From assembly GCF_040807025.1 (NCBI RefSeq), contig NC_090947.1:4898001-4962000 (forward strand): a DNA stretch of 64,000 nucleotides. Reading direction: 5' to 3'. The number at the start of each line of letters is the position of its first letter. Within the stretch, counting starts at the first letter, position 1. Origin of the DNA: Struthio camelus (taxonomy: Eukaryota; Chordata; Aves; Struthioniformes; Struthionidae). Made by a program: the position numbers and the translations under genes. This document shows positions 1 through 13,868 of this stretch, one piece after another. Under the pieces are notes generated by a model. That model saw only the letters and a program-made list of their open reading frames with translations. It had not been told where the DNA came from and searched no databases.

Positions 1-544
1 GCATCATTATGATGTCATAATGGTCTAAAGTTTAATTAACACCCTTTTTAAAGCAATAGTTCCACCATGGATCCCAAATCACTTTGAGTAACTTCTTTTT
101 ATGCACCCAAGTGAGTTCCGGCTGGTGTCCAAAGAGCTCATCCATGTACAGTAGTTTCTTTTTGCATTAGTCAAGGATATATTAAAGTTATGCCTAATAT
201 GATGTTTTCATAAGGAATCCCCTCTTTCTCCTCCCCAGAGGGACAAATCACTTCATAAAATGAGAAATTATAGTGCAAATATGGCAAATTTTTTTGGAAG
301 AGGAATAGAAGGGTCATATATACACTGCACAGCTGATATAATCTGTGTGTATTAATCCAGGGAGAGCCAATTACTTCTCACAGGCCGTCAGTTTTATCTT
401 ACCATGCTATAAGAACCTGGTGAATTTTGTGAAGGGTGGGCATGTCTATGAATGTAAATATTGAGAGTTGTGATCAGCAGTTGGAGTCAGCAGCAAAGCC
501 CAGCTGGAAGTCTGTCACTAGTGGCATCCTCCCCTCACAGGAGC
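1..544. other. Non-coding flank left of the first CR1
   Basis: AT-leaning unique sequence. All six frames are broken by frequent stops, and I see no splice-bounded frame, RNA gene or long repeat. The right edge runs into the degraded 5' end of a CR1 fragment, whose exact start cannot be fixed by eye. Confidence 0.6.
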
Positions 545-1486
545 AATAACGGGGCCAATATAGCTTAGCATCTTCATTAATGACCTGAACAATGGGACCA
601 AACGCACCCTCAGTAAATTTGCTGATAACACAAAACTGGAAGGAGTGGCTAACACCCCAGAGGGCTGTGCTGCCATTCAGAGGGACCTCAACAGGCTGGA
701 GAAATGGGACAAGAGGAACTTCACAGGGTTTAATAGAGGGAAGTGCAAAGTCCTGCACTTAACCCCAGGTACCAGTACAGCCTGGGAGCTGATGAGTTGG
801 AGAGCAGCTCTGCGGAAAAGGACTTGGGGGTCCTGGTAGACAAGTTGACCATAGGCCAGCAACGTGCCCTTGCGGCAAAGGTGGCCGGTGGCGTTCTGAG
901 CTGCGTTAGGCACAGCATTGCTAACAGGTTGAGGGAGGTGATCCTTCCCCTTGACTCAGTACTGGTGAGGCCACACCTGGAGCACAGTGTCCAGTCCTGG
1001 GCTCCCCAGTACAAGACAGATATGGACAGACTGGAGCAAGTCCAGCAAAGGGCCACAAAGATGATGAAGGAACAAGCACACGTCTCGTATGGGAAGCTGA
1101 GAGAGCAGGGACTGTTCAGTCTAGAGAACAGAGGGCTCGGTGGGGATCTTATTCTTTATAAACACCTGATGATAGGGAGTCAAGAGGATGGGGCCAGACT
1201 CTTCAGCGATGCCTGGTGACAGAATGAGAGGCAACGGGCTCAGATTGAAACAGGAAATTCCATCTGAACATGAAAAAAGCACTTCTTCACTAGGAGGGTG
1301 GTTGAACCCTGCGACAGGTTGCCCGGAGAGGCTGTGGCGTCTCTGTCCTTGGAGATGCTCAAAACTCAACTGGAAATGGTCCTGGGCGATGTGCTCTAGG
1401 TGGGTCTGCTTGAGCACAGGGTTTGGGCCAGAGGATCTCCAAAGCTCCCTTCCAGCCCTCAACTACCTTGACTCTCTGCACATGAT
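545..1486 (+). mobile_element. Old 5'-truncated CR1 LINE fragment, ORF2 C-terminal part plus 3' end
   Basis: This is the 3' part of a CR1 non-LTR retrotransposon. CR1 ORF2 encodes an endonuclease and reverse transcriptase; only the C-terminal end remains here. Around 645-765 one frame gives a peptide of CR1 type (GCAAIQRDLNRLEKWDKRN, then KCKVLHL). From about 765 the match continues in a different frame (SSAEKDLGVLVD, LVRPHLEHSVQSWAPQYK, ERV-like LEQVQQRATKMM, GLFSLENRGLGGDL). After about 1200 it moves to further frames, so at least two indels have broken the ORF. The 3' end near 1430-1486 still resembles the CR1 terminal block (GATCTCCAAAGCTCCCTTCCAGCCC) but the octamer tail has decayed. The copy is dead. 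It is clearly more diverged than the copy at 40.2 kb, so I infer an older insertion. The 5' boundary is approximate. Confidence 0.93.
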
Positions 1487-4400
1487 CTTAAAAGTTTAGT
1501 TTTCACACTAATTGGAGCTATTTCAGAATGATTGTTTTCCTCCATTATCATTATAAAAAAAACTCATCTCAAGTTCAAATGGAGGGGGTCACCTCTGTCA
1601 ACGCCCAAAACACTGAAATTGAGACTCTCCTTCATTTAAACAGTAATTCTATAAGTGTCAGTAGACAGAAGGATAAAAGAAAAGATATACCACTTGATCC
1701 ATTGGTTAGAAAGTGGGAAGAAAATGGTACATCAACTCAGGTTAAGACTGGAAACTAGATTTACAAAGAACAAAAAGAGTTTGTATTTCTGATGAGGACT
1801 GGAGAAGTAGGTACCAGAGAGCATTCTGCATACCACTGACAACAACCTCAAAAGAAAATTCAAAATCTTTGTTTTTTGGCTGCTGTTTCTCTAGACCTAC
1901 CTAAAGGGCAGAGGCCAAGTACTCAGCTAGCTGAAAGAAGTTGTCAGGCTGGAACCCACGCTGAAAGGTAACTTCTAATACAGGAAGCCATTTGAGAAAT
2001 GGAGAATGGAAACAAAGATATGGCAATATATACACTTGTAATACCAGCAGAACACCAGAAGGTAAAGCGTAAGCTAGCAGGAGAGTATAGCACGGATATA
2101 ACACTGAAGCACCTTGGCATAACTCCCTTTACAAAGCCATCATCCTTCCTTTCCTTTCCCCACCTATAATCCAGCCACAAAGGGCAGAAAAAGCAGCAGA
2201 ACTGGAAAGTCATCTGCAAGGATTATGCCCAACACCACTGGATTCAGAAGCATGGCTCCACTGCTGCATGGAAGCACAGGTCCTGTTCACATTGAGAGGA
2301 ACATGGTTACGGATCTGGGTGGCAAGAAGAAACAAGACACCACATGCACACAACTGGAGCAAAATTTGATGCCCCTGTTAAAGCATGAGAGTTCTGGTGA
2401 ATGAATAGAGCATACTCTTTATGCTCTCACGTGGGAGGGGCTCAGCATCCAATTGTATCAGCCCAAAGACAATTGGCTTGTATTATTAGGTGGTGGCTTT
2501 GTAATGGGAACAGAGATAGTCCTTTGGCTTCCACTGCACACTCACTGAATGCCAGCTCACTTTCAAATATATACAGTGCTATCCCCGTGTTGCATGAGTA
2601 TCATGAAGATGTTATCGCACTATCTGAAAGACAGCAGAAGCTCCCAGTCCTTTTGGACTGCTGAGCCATGGTGCCATGCTGTATTGTCTTGGGAACGTCT
2701 GTATACCTTTTACCATTAAGCTTTAAATAGAAAAATACCGTGACATTGATAGGTCCATGGACCAGCAGCAAATCTTTTCCCATAGACCAATTATTGCCAT
2801 TTTACTTCAAATCGAGACCTCTTGGGCTGACCCCTCCCCAGTTTTCATAAAAAAGGGTCCAGATTCAGTTAATTCACAGTTGTTAATTCCCTTCAATTAC
2901 TGAAGCAGATTACAGATTTCAGGATTTGTAGTATCTGAGTGTGCATGTTTGAGCTAAAAGACTATTAACTTACAAGCAGTAGCTGACTTGAACATCTTTA
3001 TGTAGTCTCAGGTACCACACAGGGACAAGGTGGGTATTATTACATACACACACGTTAATCAGGATATCCTAAATGATATGTTGCCTTGATGACGGATTAA
3101 GGAGGACTCTCAAGACCTCTTCACCTACTGATTTACAGACCTGCAGAAACAGCATGTCTCCAGCTCCATAAAAGACATCTCGAAAATGTTGCATGTCAGG
3201 ATATCTTGATAGGCAGGAGGGAATATTTTTGGACAGGAATCATAATTCTTTCCTGACTGCTAACATCTGTTTGCTAAAGCCTACAGAACTTCCCTGGAGT
3301 TTTGAGGTTTAAAAACATTGCTCGAAGATGACATACTAAATATTGCGAAAATGTGCCTCACAATCCACACCCAAAACCCCCCAAAGAACATTTCATATTT
3401 TCAGACTTTGGTCAACAAAACTTTTGGCCTGTTTTTAGTTCCTTAAATGATGGGTGTTTAATTAAAAATGAGCCCATGCACCAGAGTTGAGAGGGAGCTA
3501 GACAGCCATAAACCCACAAGGCCAACTTTGAACTAGACTATGATGGGAAAATAGTGGTTTATATCCAACATCATCATCTTATTGGGCACTGGGCTCATTT
3601 GTAAATGCACTCAAACACCATGTGTGGGTAAACAAACAGCAGACGGATATTTCCCATCTCAGACATCCTTGAAAGGTCTGTAATGGCGTAGTGTGCTCCA
3701 GTAAACTGTCACCATTCACAAGAGTGCTTAATTCATCTTTAATAGCGGTGTCTAATGATTCAATAGCCCATTGCCGATCTCCTGCAGCCAGTCCTCTGCC
3801 TAGAGTGATATCTGACAGGTCTCTCACAGCCTGCTTTTTCTGCACGAGGTTCACTAAGCTTTCTCATTCTTCCACCTCCCATAAAAATCAGTCCTGTCCA
3901 CTTTCATGACTTATGAAGCTTTTTTTTTTTTTTCCACTTCCTCTCTCACTTGCTTTGTGTCACCCAGTGGCTTGCACTGATGGATGGATTAGACACGAGT
4001 TCCTGCTCAGGAACTTAGAGATAGGTCTTCAAATCCAGAAAGAGGTCAGGACTGCTGAAGAAAGGAGCCTTTGCCACCCAAGTAACAAGAGAAACTACTC
4101 CTCTTCCTGCTGATAAAGGAGAGCATAGAAGAACTAGGCATAAAAGTGTTAACTGCCGTAAAGGAAAAACATAGCTACACTGAAACACATATGCAAACAC
4201 TGTTAATACGAAAATATGATCTAAAAGCACAGAAGATGTTGTACTGGCCATGATTATGGAAGATTAACTAAGGTTATTGTGGCTGTGTACAGCCAGGAGC
4301 TGATGGGTTGCACGGCTTTTAAAACACCAGTGAAAACAAAGAAGAAAATAGCAGAAAAGGAAACAGTACAGTCAGGAATTTGTGGGAAAAAAAAATTTAG

Positions 4401-7400
4401 ATGTTGATCTCTTTATGGAAAGAGATGTAAGGATTATTGGACACTTATTTCTCCTTAAGATACGTAGGAGTAGGATGTCTTAGGTCTTCCATTAGTTTGC
4501 CTAAAGTCTTTTTTGGATTTCAGTAGTTGTTTGGCATCTTCTGGCAACAAGCGCCACATTTGAACCATATGTTGTGGGACAAAGTACCTTCCCCCGTTTG
4601 TTCTGAACAATCTACCTAGTAATTTAGTTCAACACCTTTATTTTTATTTTTAGGCCACAAATGACTAAGCCTTCCCTACTGACTTTCTCCCTGTAGGTCA
4701 CCAAGTTACAGACAGCTCCTTCTTGTTCATCTCTTTCAGGCTGAAAAGTCATAGCATTTTTAAGTTATCTTTTCTACAAAAAACATTCCACAATCTTCAC
4801 CTGTGCTGCCCTTCTCTGTATGTCTTTTTTTTTTAAACAAATACTGTACACAGTTCTGAAGGGGATGCCGTACTGAAAATCTATACGTTGCTACAAGCTT
4901 TGTTTTATTCTCTTGTTCTATTAAGTCTTAACATCGTTTGATCTTTTTCCTGCTCGTGCTGAGTTGATATTTTCAGACAATCACCTATTGCAGCTTTTAC
5001 CTAAGGAGGAGGCTTTTAAAACATTCCTACTTACTAGAAGGTAAGCTTACACCCATATGCTGAAATACCAGTCTAGGGCAGAGAATACTCATATTAGCCA
5101 AGGCAATACGGCACTTTACTATGACAGTCCCCCTTCCCACTCGGGAGCTAGCAGAGTATCTCAACACAACACTGTGCTGGGAGGCAGACCTAACTTGTCA
5201 CCTGGAGATCTGAACATCGTTCTTGCAACTTAATACTGTCCACCAGCATCAGACAGAGCAAGGTTTCACCCTTTAGGTAGGCAGCGTAGTCTGTTTACAA
5301 AGATAGAGATAGATATGCACATGTATAGAGGGTTAAAAAAAATTTGGACTATTTTTAGGCCAGAAGGCCACAGACGAGGAAGCTTGTTCTTTGGCAATGG
5401 TCCAGCTGTGCACATTTCAGCATCTGGAACACTAATGAGTCCAGCTCTATTAAAATGAGCTCCTATTACTTCACTTATGCAGGCTACCTGCTACAGCAGC
5501 CAAAGTGCACTTACCACAACGCTCTTCATAAAAGACGAAAGGACATTTCAAATACCTGTTAACGTATCTCCGCAAGGCAACTTTCAGAATCTGACTTGCT
5601 TTCAGGATCAGATACACTTGGAGCTAGCATATCCGAAACTGGCAGAAGGGAGTTACTAAAAGGTTATGGCAGGTAAAGGGAGATCAGAACCAGACCATTA
5701 ATGAAGTCAGCTCACACTTTTAGGGCTCAGTAGTGTCTTCAGTACTCGGTTTGATTTCTCTAGGATCTTAGTCCTAGATATCAGAAATACAGGGTACCTA
5801 GGAAGAACATTGGTTCTTTAAGTACTGGCCTGAGATTTTGTTTAGCTGTAAGCATGGCCTTTTGGCATTGATCTCTGCAAATATTTTATGCCCCTTGTTT
5901 TCTTCCAACTTCTGAGAGTCGGGTACCTAAATCCTTCCACAAATCTTAAACCTTCCTAGGTTTCCTTTCTATAGAAAGGACCTCATTTTTCCTTTTCTTG
6001 ATCTTGTCTGTTTAGAGCAAAAAGCATTTCAAGTGGGAAGTGTACTCAGATGTCCCTGAACTCAGACTTCATTACTGGCTGGGCTAAACATAGGCTACAA
6101 ATCATTAACTTCTGAAAGTATTCAACTCAGTAATTACTACAGCAGTAGGCAACAGTGTAAAGCATTAAGTCAAACCAGCACAGATAGTCAATATAGAAAA
6201 AGGGAAAATAGCTACAGACTGTTCTCTCCTGCCTTATTTGAAAGCTCTGAAATCCACCACATTATTAATGCAATATTATCAGCTTTGTTTTACTGCCGTT
6301 ACGTTCTCTAAAATCATCTGTTTGGTGAGTATCAAAGCCCATTATGTCTCTTTATTTACCTCTAAAGCCCAAGTATAAAGCCAGAATATTTTCAGTCTGG
6401 ATTCCTCATGTTCTGCCCAGCTGTTTAATAGGCACTTCAACAAACGAAAGTGAGAACAGTTTGAAGCTTGTCAAAAATAATTGACCTTTTGGGACATTTC
6501 AAATTCCAAGGAAAAATTCTTCCAGATTTATGAATTCTTACCATTTTGACTAGATCCATTAAAAGACAAGGGAAGACAAAAAGCCCTACAAAAGTTAACT
6601 CCCTTTCCCCAATAAAATTCAATGCTTCGACAATGTCAAACCTATTTTGTCTTCCAAAGTGACAGTTTTCCCTCCCTGCTCAGTATCTCTTTCCATGTGT
6701 CCTTTTCCTATAAATCTATGGATTCCATGAGAACATATCAGACTGATTTGAATACAAGTCTTTAGCTCTGATGTCCCACGTATAAATGTTCATGTTATAA
6801 ATGTATAAATGATGACACCGAATGTGCCCCTTCAATGACTGCTCAACCTACCACCACCTCCCCTTTTCTCCCCCAGCAATGAGAAATCACTTTGCAATCA
6901 GAGTAAGAGATGGAAGAGGAAAATAAATCCTTTGCCTTGCCAGCGCAAGTGGACCAAGTAAGTGGACAAACTTACCATCTTCTTGCAACGTAAAGCCTGG
7001 GGCCCAGGCTACACAGGTCACCTTCTGCCTTTGCAGTTCTAAACAAGCTCTGCTATCTCCCACTTATAAAAGTCTTCTAGGTGCAAATTAACATACTTTC
7101 AATTTCCATGCCTCTGTTGCCTTTTACGACCCTGCTTCCGTTCAGTTTTATGTCGGGACCTCAAACAACGTAGTACTTCTTGTTTAGGGGCAAACGGATT
7201 GAGTTTTCAAAGTGACTGACAAGCATGGAAGACTTCTTTTCAGAATCCAAGTTTGAAAGAGTGAAAAATCAAATCCCTTTCAGCTAAGCATTGAATGAAT
7301 TGGGAGAGAACTATGCCCAAAGCTTTTGAAGATACTAACTTACCTAGCTGCTATCACAAGTCTCATCCATGAGACTAAGTGGTCCAAGGCACATTTGGTT

Positions 7401-8630
7401 CAGTCATACAGACTGAGAGCTGATGCTGTACCAAGCAGCTCCTATCCCAGATCTTTATGTTACTTTCCGCTCTAACGTCCTTCCAAAGCTTCAGGTCAGT
7501 GGGAGCCCATGTATTCCTGAGACATGAAGGATCAAATGGTGATGGGTCTCGCACTACAAATGACTATGGAGAACAGCCAGTGTTAATGCGAGTATTGAGG
7601 GGTCAAAGCTGAAATGGGAAGCTGTGGAGCCGAGGCAAGCAGCTGCTCTGCCTGGCAAGAGTCAAAACAGGCAAGAAAGCTTAAGGACAAGCTGTAGTAG
7701 ATGAACCAGCACGTCTTACGGCTGACCCAGAACAGAGCCACACACTACACCCTTGCTACTTTTTTCTGGCCACTATGTGCAACACAGTTCCCACAGAGCA
7801 CAGGGCTGGATGGTTTCCTCCATGCTGGTCCTTCGGGAAAGGCAGTGCCTGAACCCTCTGCGAGAGCACTGCAAGGAGCAGAGGGTTGGGGCTGGGAGGA
7901 GGCTTCTATCAACTCTGCTCCCAATACAGGACAGACCAAACAGGATCCTGCACACCTACCGTAAACACTCTGCTTCAGACCAGCTCTTCCACGGCTTGCC
8001 TAGAATATGCTGAATGCACCCACTGTAATTAAATGCTGAGCCAAAACAACACAGCGTTCAACTACAGACCTCAGACAAAGCCACAGAAAGTGAGATGGGG
8101 GAAGGTTCATTCCTTCTTTCACACCCCTCATCCCCCAAAAAGCACGTTTCTTCTACAGAGCTCTAGCAAAAGGTTAGGCCCTTTTGGTAACATCTCCCAG
8201 ACTCCATTTCCAGTCACACTGACTGTATTTATTCACAAACCCTCGCCTCAGCATCAAGACAGAGCAATCAAACATGATAAATATTAACTTTTTAAAAATG
8301 AAATCTTAAAAACTAGGGTCTGTCTAGACAGGAAAGGATGAGTAATCAAGCTCTCCAATCAATCCAGCTGCACAGGTTTGCAAGGATATTTGTTTTAGCC
8401 TGTGTTTCACTTATTTCTTGCAAGTTCTACCTTATGCTGATGTTCTATTATGCTTCAGCTTAATTTTCTAACCTCAGGCTTACCAGGCCTCTAATGAGAG
8501 GTCCCTTCATTTCCAATTGGCAATGCCTGCCAGCCTTGCATGGCTCCTCTTTCTCCCGGACCAGAGAACAGAGAAAGCTCTTTTATACATATTTCCACTC
8601 TAATCCAGGGAGTTACCTAGACACACGAGT
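1487..8630. other. Long non-coding stretch without recognisable genes
   Basis: No supported gene. Open frames are short (up to about 90 codons), and several overlap one another on opposite strands (for example 7700-8010), as expected by chance in slightly GC-richer sequence. A 14-T run lies at 3920-3933. I see no transposon with recognisable ends here. Confidence 0.55.
3920..3933. repeat. Poly-T run (14 nt)
   Basis: A pure homopolymer of 14 T. It could be the reverse-strand poly(A) of an old insertion, but no recognisable body adjoins it. The simplest reading is replication slippage. Confidence 0.9.
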
Positions 8631-8656
8631 TGTCCCACTGAAGTCAATAGGACAGA
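8631..8656. repeat. Possible remnant of a hairpin MITE
   Basis: A short imperfect palindrome: TGTCC and GGACA arms flank CACTGAAGTCAATA. The ACTGAAGTCAAT core recurs in palindromic MITE-like elements that I know from archosaur and turtle genomes, and a related core lies at 17104-17122 in this window. Assignment to one family is inference and the fragment is short. Confidence 0.35.
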
Positions 8657-11300
8657 CACATGCATAAACCTGAGAACGTATTTAAATACTTTGTGTAAAA
8701 GAGTTTAAAACATAACCATGAAAAGCACTTTAAAAAGTGATCTTTAACTGCCATCTCTCAGTGAAAGGCGGGGTGGGGGGGGGCATTTGTGTGAGAAAAT
8801 GCAGGCAAGTGTACAAGGTTAGTAAACCGATGAGACCTTTCTTAGGTTGCAAACTCAGCTCTGTATTGAATCAGCGATCAAAAGGTCCCTGCCTGATGAC
8901 TGAATGAAGGGTAGCGAGCTGGTGTCAGCTGGGCATAGAGGCCTTCTCAAAAAGAAAGTCTGCGTTCGACACTAATCATATTCACCAAGTTATAACATAA
9001 AAGCCATGTCCTAAATGGACAAAAGATAAACTGAGCTTTGCCACTACGTTAGGTGAGGATTGCACTGAGAAAGCCGTGCTCTTTACCTCTCCGCTAATTC
9101 AGAGTAAGTCTTTAGGGGGTCAAGGTGACTACTACAGCCATTAAAATGCAACAGAAACTGAGATTTTGAGCAAAAACTAGGGGCCAAGGGAATATAAAAG
9201 TTGCAGCAGCTCTTATTTTGTAAATAAAGTGAGAACTGTAATCAGCTGCTGAGCACCTTGGACTAAATTCATTACCACAGTGGGCAATCCTCTCCCTTGG
9301 GAACCCTGTGCCATGTTTCATTCAGGTCAGTGAGAGCTGATTCTGCACATAGGACTCCAGATGTGCACTTAGCCAGGCCACGCAGCTTCATTCACTGTTC
9401 TTCTTTCACATGTGCTCTGCTCCAATTTTCCAACACTCAGCAAAAAGTAATATTCTCTGGGGGAGAGGGAAACTCAGCCATCCATGGTTTTTCAGAAACT
9501 CTGCATGCCTTTAGATAATCAGCGTGTTCAGGAATTTCAAGAGAGAGCTCAATAAACACTAAAAGCTGGTCTCAAGGCATGCAACCCACAACAACTTTCA
9601 GTCTACTGGGCTTCATCTCATCTGCAGCCACTGGATTCAGCCATTTGGATTGCCCCATCTCTGCATCATCCCCTTTCCTGCCCCTGAGTTTCACTGAGGT
9701 GGGCCCCATCCGCAGCCATCTTTGTTGACTCCTGTTAGATGAGGGCAAAGGGCATCGGTCAGAAAGAAGTAACTCGTGTTCCCAAGGCGGCTAAAGCAGC
9801 TCCCCAGATCAATAGAAGATTTAGCTTCAAAAAGCTTTGGTTCCCAAACGGACTGGCTCAGAGTGGCTGGCCACTTTGTAGGACTGCTAAAAAAAATAAG
9901 TCATGATTTTTATGTAAGCATCCAGATATTTTAGATATAGGAGTCTCAGAATTTCTCTTCTATTATTCATGGAATCAGAGTATTCAATATCTGCAGATAT
10001 TTGGGCAACAGCCCAATTCCCTAAGGTTTCAGTACAACAGACCCTTTGTCTGAGAACTCATTACAAAGTTTATTATTAATTGCACGCCCATACTGCTCTT
10101 GCTCAAAAGTGTCAATCATTCAGCTGGGATGTAGAAACAGTTCCTGATAGCTGAGGTGACGAATTTTACAGCTCCCCCTCCCCTCTCTCACCCCCATCAT
10201 TGTCTGACACGAAGCATGACCTGCCCACAAGTAAGTTCACATTTGCCCACCTACTTGCACGGCAGGTGGTCCTAGGGGGTCCTAGGTGATAATAGCCACT
10301 GGCCCAGGCAAATAAGATAAAACCTACGTGTTTGTGCATAAAGTACCCAGCTAGTAATCCATATTCTCCCTTGAGTTCCTTTGGACAAGCTCAACCTATT
10401 GTTTAAAAAAAAGGACCTTGGCCTCTCACAAGCAAAGGAAATGGAAAAGCCCAGCTCTGCCTTTATCAGAGACTGGCCTGTCCCAGTCTGCGGTAGGTTT
10501 GAAACTAGTGAGTTGCTTTGGATAACAGGCTGGTTGGCTTTTTCAGCTATGGCAGCTTTAGAGGCAACTTGAGTGGGATTCAAGATGAGAACAGCTAGCA
10601 GAAATGAAGGGTCAGACAAAAAGCTTTCTCTGGAGGGTTTCCAATACTGCCACCTATGCAAACTGAACCCTGGCACAAAATCTGGAAAAATAGTTGGCCT
10701 GGATCTGTCATATGTTTCCTCGGTACTGTGGGAAGCCTATAACCAGTCCTGTATCAAATATAGCACATACTATTATCATCTCTGCACTAAATATAGCATA
10801 TATTCCAGTTTAGTTTTATTTACCATAATAAACGCCATCTCAAAATCTATGTTTATATACCGCCTTGGCAAGGATCACTCCTGTGTTAGATGTAAAGGAC
10901 CCTACGTCATAGCACACACACGCTAACACTGGCATCAGTTTCCTATATCTACATCTTTCTGCAACCTCATTTCGGAAGATGCTCTTCAAAAACTGCTGGC
11001 AATATGGGAACCACCTTATTCCTCACTCAGAGTAGGTGGTTTATCTGATGCACGTGGTACTGACTAGTCTCTGGTTTGACCACTTTTGGTAGGTCCAGTG
11101 ATTTCTCCTACAGGAGCTGCCTCTTGCAACATACCCATAACACTGATAGTAAGGGCTGACTGACAACGTGCCTGCTAAAAGAAACAGATGGGGGCTGTCA
11201 CCATCACTGCTTTGAACACCCAGTCCGTGGTCTCCTGTGACCATGAGCTTTGCTACTGTAATGCAAGTGCTACAGTCACACAAAAGAGGAATCTTCATTC

Positions 11301-11328
11301 CTCGGCTTAAAGGACTCGGCTTAAAGGA
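11301..11328. repeat. 14-bp tandem duplication
   Basis: The unit CTCGGCTTAAAGGA occurs twice in direct succession (11301-11314 and 11315-11328) with no mismatch. Exact copies suggest a recent local duplication or slippage event. Confidence 0.9.
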
Positions 11329-13828
11329 CGGGAACACCTGGTTCTCCTGGACTCTATTGACAACATTAAGCCTTTTTAAGTAGTAGCAACAAGGTGCGCT
11401 GGCATCTCCCACAGAAATAGTAACATGCACTAAAACAAATACCGAAACAGAAAGAGGACCTGGAGATGAATCGGTAGTTCTGCGAATAAGGAAGTAAACG
11501 AACAAACGCTGTCTATGTGAGAGCAAGGGCGAATACGAAACCATGTTTGGAAAACGGCACAGAGGTCTCCACGTGACATTTTGTGGAGAGCAATATTGTC
11601 ACAGTGCTGCTCCTGGACCACCATTGCAGACTGAGGACCAGCCAAAGAGAAGAGAACACATAATCAGCTGCCCCCTAAGACTCTGAATATAAGCACAATT
11701 GGTATTATTTTAAGAGGCTAGCCTGGGAATCGCCAAAAAGGAAAGTGAAAAATGCCTAGATACAGAGCAGCACAGCTTCCATCCCTTAAACCACACACTT
11801 CAAACTGCTTGTTTAAAATAGAGACAGTTCCTACCCACGCAAGTCTAGCTCCAGAGTTCAATGAGTTTGAGATGCAGGGGAAGTTGGAGCTAGGCTTTCA
11901 ATTCAGCCCACTGTGACTTAGGATGTGTAGCTAAGTTTGGATTCTGAGGCTCTTGAAAGAGTAAGATATTTATAGAAAGAGGTTTGGTTCAACACCCACC
12001 TCCCCCTTCCCATTTAAAGGTAGAAAACTAGGTTAGACTAACAGCTCCTTGCATAGTGCTGGTAGCATGACGCTTGCCAGAACGGGGCAGAAAGACTTAG
12101 TATATCAATAAACCTCTAAAGGTTCCTGGTTTCAACATGTGCACGATTAATAATTAAGACTTTTACTAAATATGTCAGTTTTCCCTCCCAAAATACACCA
12201 TAAAAGTAATTACAGCTTACCAAATCTTCCCATCACCTTTTCAACAGCACATTCAAAGCCAACATTTTTATCTACAGTATGTTTGAACACGTGGGGCAAG
12301 GCTCATTAGTAGGTTCTGGTGACTTTGTACCGCTTTGGTCCTGCGGAACTGTTAACAGCACCATTATAGCACCTTTTCATTAGTGGAGCAGAGAAAACAG
12401 CCAAAACACACTAGTAAACTCCTAGCTAGCCTTATATCATAGTATTAAACATAGTATTGCTGAACAATAAAAAAATATTCCTGCTGATTAATGGAAAAAG
12501 CAAGAGTAAGTGATTTGACAGATAACTGAATCAACTGCAGATCTAATGTGGTCATTCGTCTATGATAGAAGCATAACAAAAGAATAAACTATTTGAAGTT
12601 AAGAGTTGGGCAGCTATGATTTCTACTATTGCATCTGCCTAAAGGGTTATATTTCAAACAAATGCCATTTGATTTTGGACCCTACCTCCCATTTTGCTAG
12701 ATTAAATGAGGCACCTGAAGGAAGGGACAAGTAGACCCTTAAATACCTTAAAAGATTCTGGAGCACCGGACCAAGTTAGAATTAGTCTAAGCACTTAAAG
12801 ATGCAGACACTTTGATAAAAACAAATAAAACAACCCTCCTCCCACTAAGCTTTTGCTTAGGAGTAAATTGCATATGCTTTCAGTAAGATATTCTTCCAAA
12901 GCACCGAGATCTTTTAAAAACTGTTCTTAATATATCCAAAGTATTTTCGTTTGGTGCATTGCACTCAGCTTTATCAACATTTTGTGTTTTAGACTCTTAA
13001 GGCTCCAGCTGATGTAGTTTGAACTTCAAAATACATTAATCATAACCACAGCAAAAAATCCTCATTCTAAATAGAGTCTATATCCTCGAAAAATCTAACA
13101 GTTCCACCTACAAACTCAGCGCCTGTCAGGATTTAAAGTGCTGATTCCCCACAAAAGTCCAGACATAAGACTGAGGGGAAGAGCAAGGCCTGTGTGCACA
13201 GCACTAGCTGCAGAGATGGGATAATGCTACGCAGATGGGAGCTGGAGAGAGCAGGGAGCTCTTGTCAAAGGGAGGAAGCTCCAGGGAAGCAGAAGAGGCA
13301 AACAGGACAGATGTGACAAGCAGGATGACAGTCCGGGACAGATATATTTGAGGGAGGAGGAGCAGAAAGGATAAAGTCTGCCATTTGACCTCTCCCCCAC
13401 CAGCGAAATAGATATAGCTGTCTACTTCCACACACACCAGCTGCATCCATTCCTAGGACAAATACAGCAGGGTACCAAACCCTGTTCAATTCTTGGCCGC
13501 CTAGACCTCACAGCCACCCACAACCAATATACTGCAGCACCTTGAACGTGTTATAGCAGATGTAGACAGCAAGCAGAAAGGAGGTGATATCCAGTATACC
13601 ACAGCAAGAGAAACCAAGAGATTTCCATTCACTGGCTCCCACTTCACTCTCTGTTAAGAGCTGGCTATTAATCTTATCTCAAACTGCTGCTAGTAATTAG
13701 GAGTCACAGATATTTTACAGCTCTTTGATTTGCAAAAAGCTCAATGAGATGTGAAGTGGGTCAAGGACTTATCAGCTGCTTGTACAGAAAGCCTTCATCA
13801 TTAGCCTCTCACCTTCACAGCTTTAAAT

Positions 13829-13868
13829 ATACATACACACACACACAGGTAAATACATACACACACGT
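13829..13868. repeat. Interrupted CA/TACA microsatellite
   Basis: Alternating purine-pyrimidine sequence dominated by ACAC and ATAC units, interrupted by GGTAAAT, followed by a GTGT stretch. It is a low-complexity dinucleotide repeat with no sign of function. Confidence 0.75.

Noticed and set aside
743..1219. 158-codon open frame as a host gene
   Set aside because: The peptide is plainly CR1 ORF2 C-terminal sequence, entered by a frameshift.
11041..11544. 167-codon minus-strand open frame
   Set aside because: No recognised family and no conserved-looking motif; no supporting exon structure.
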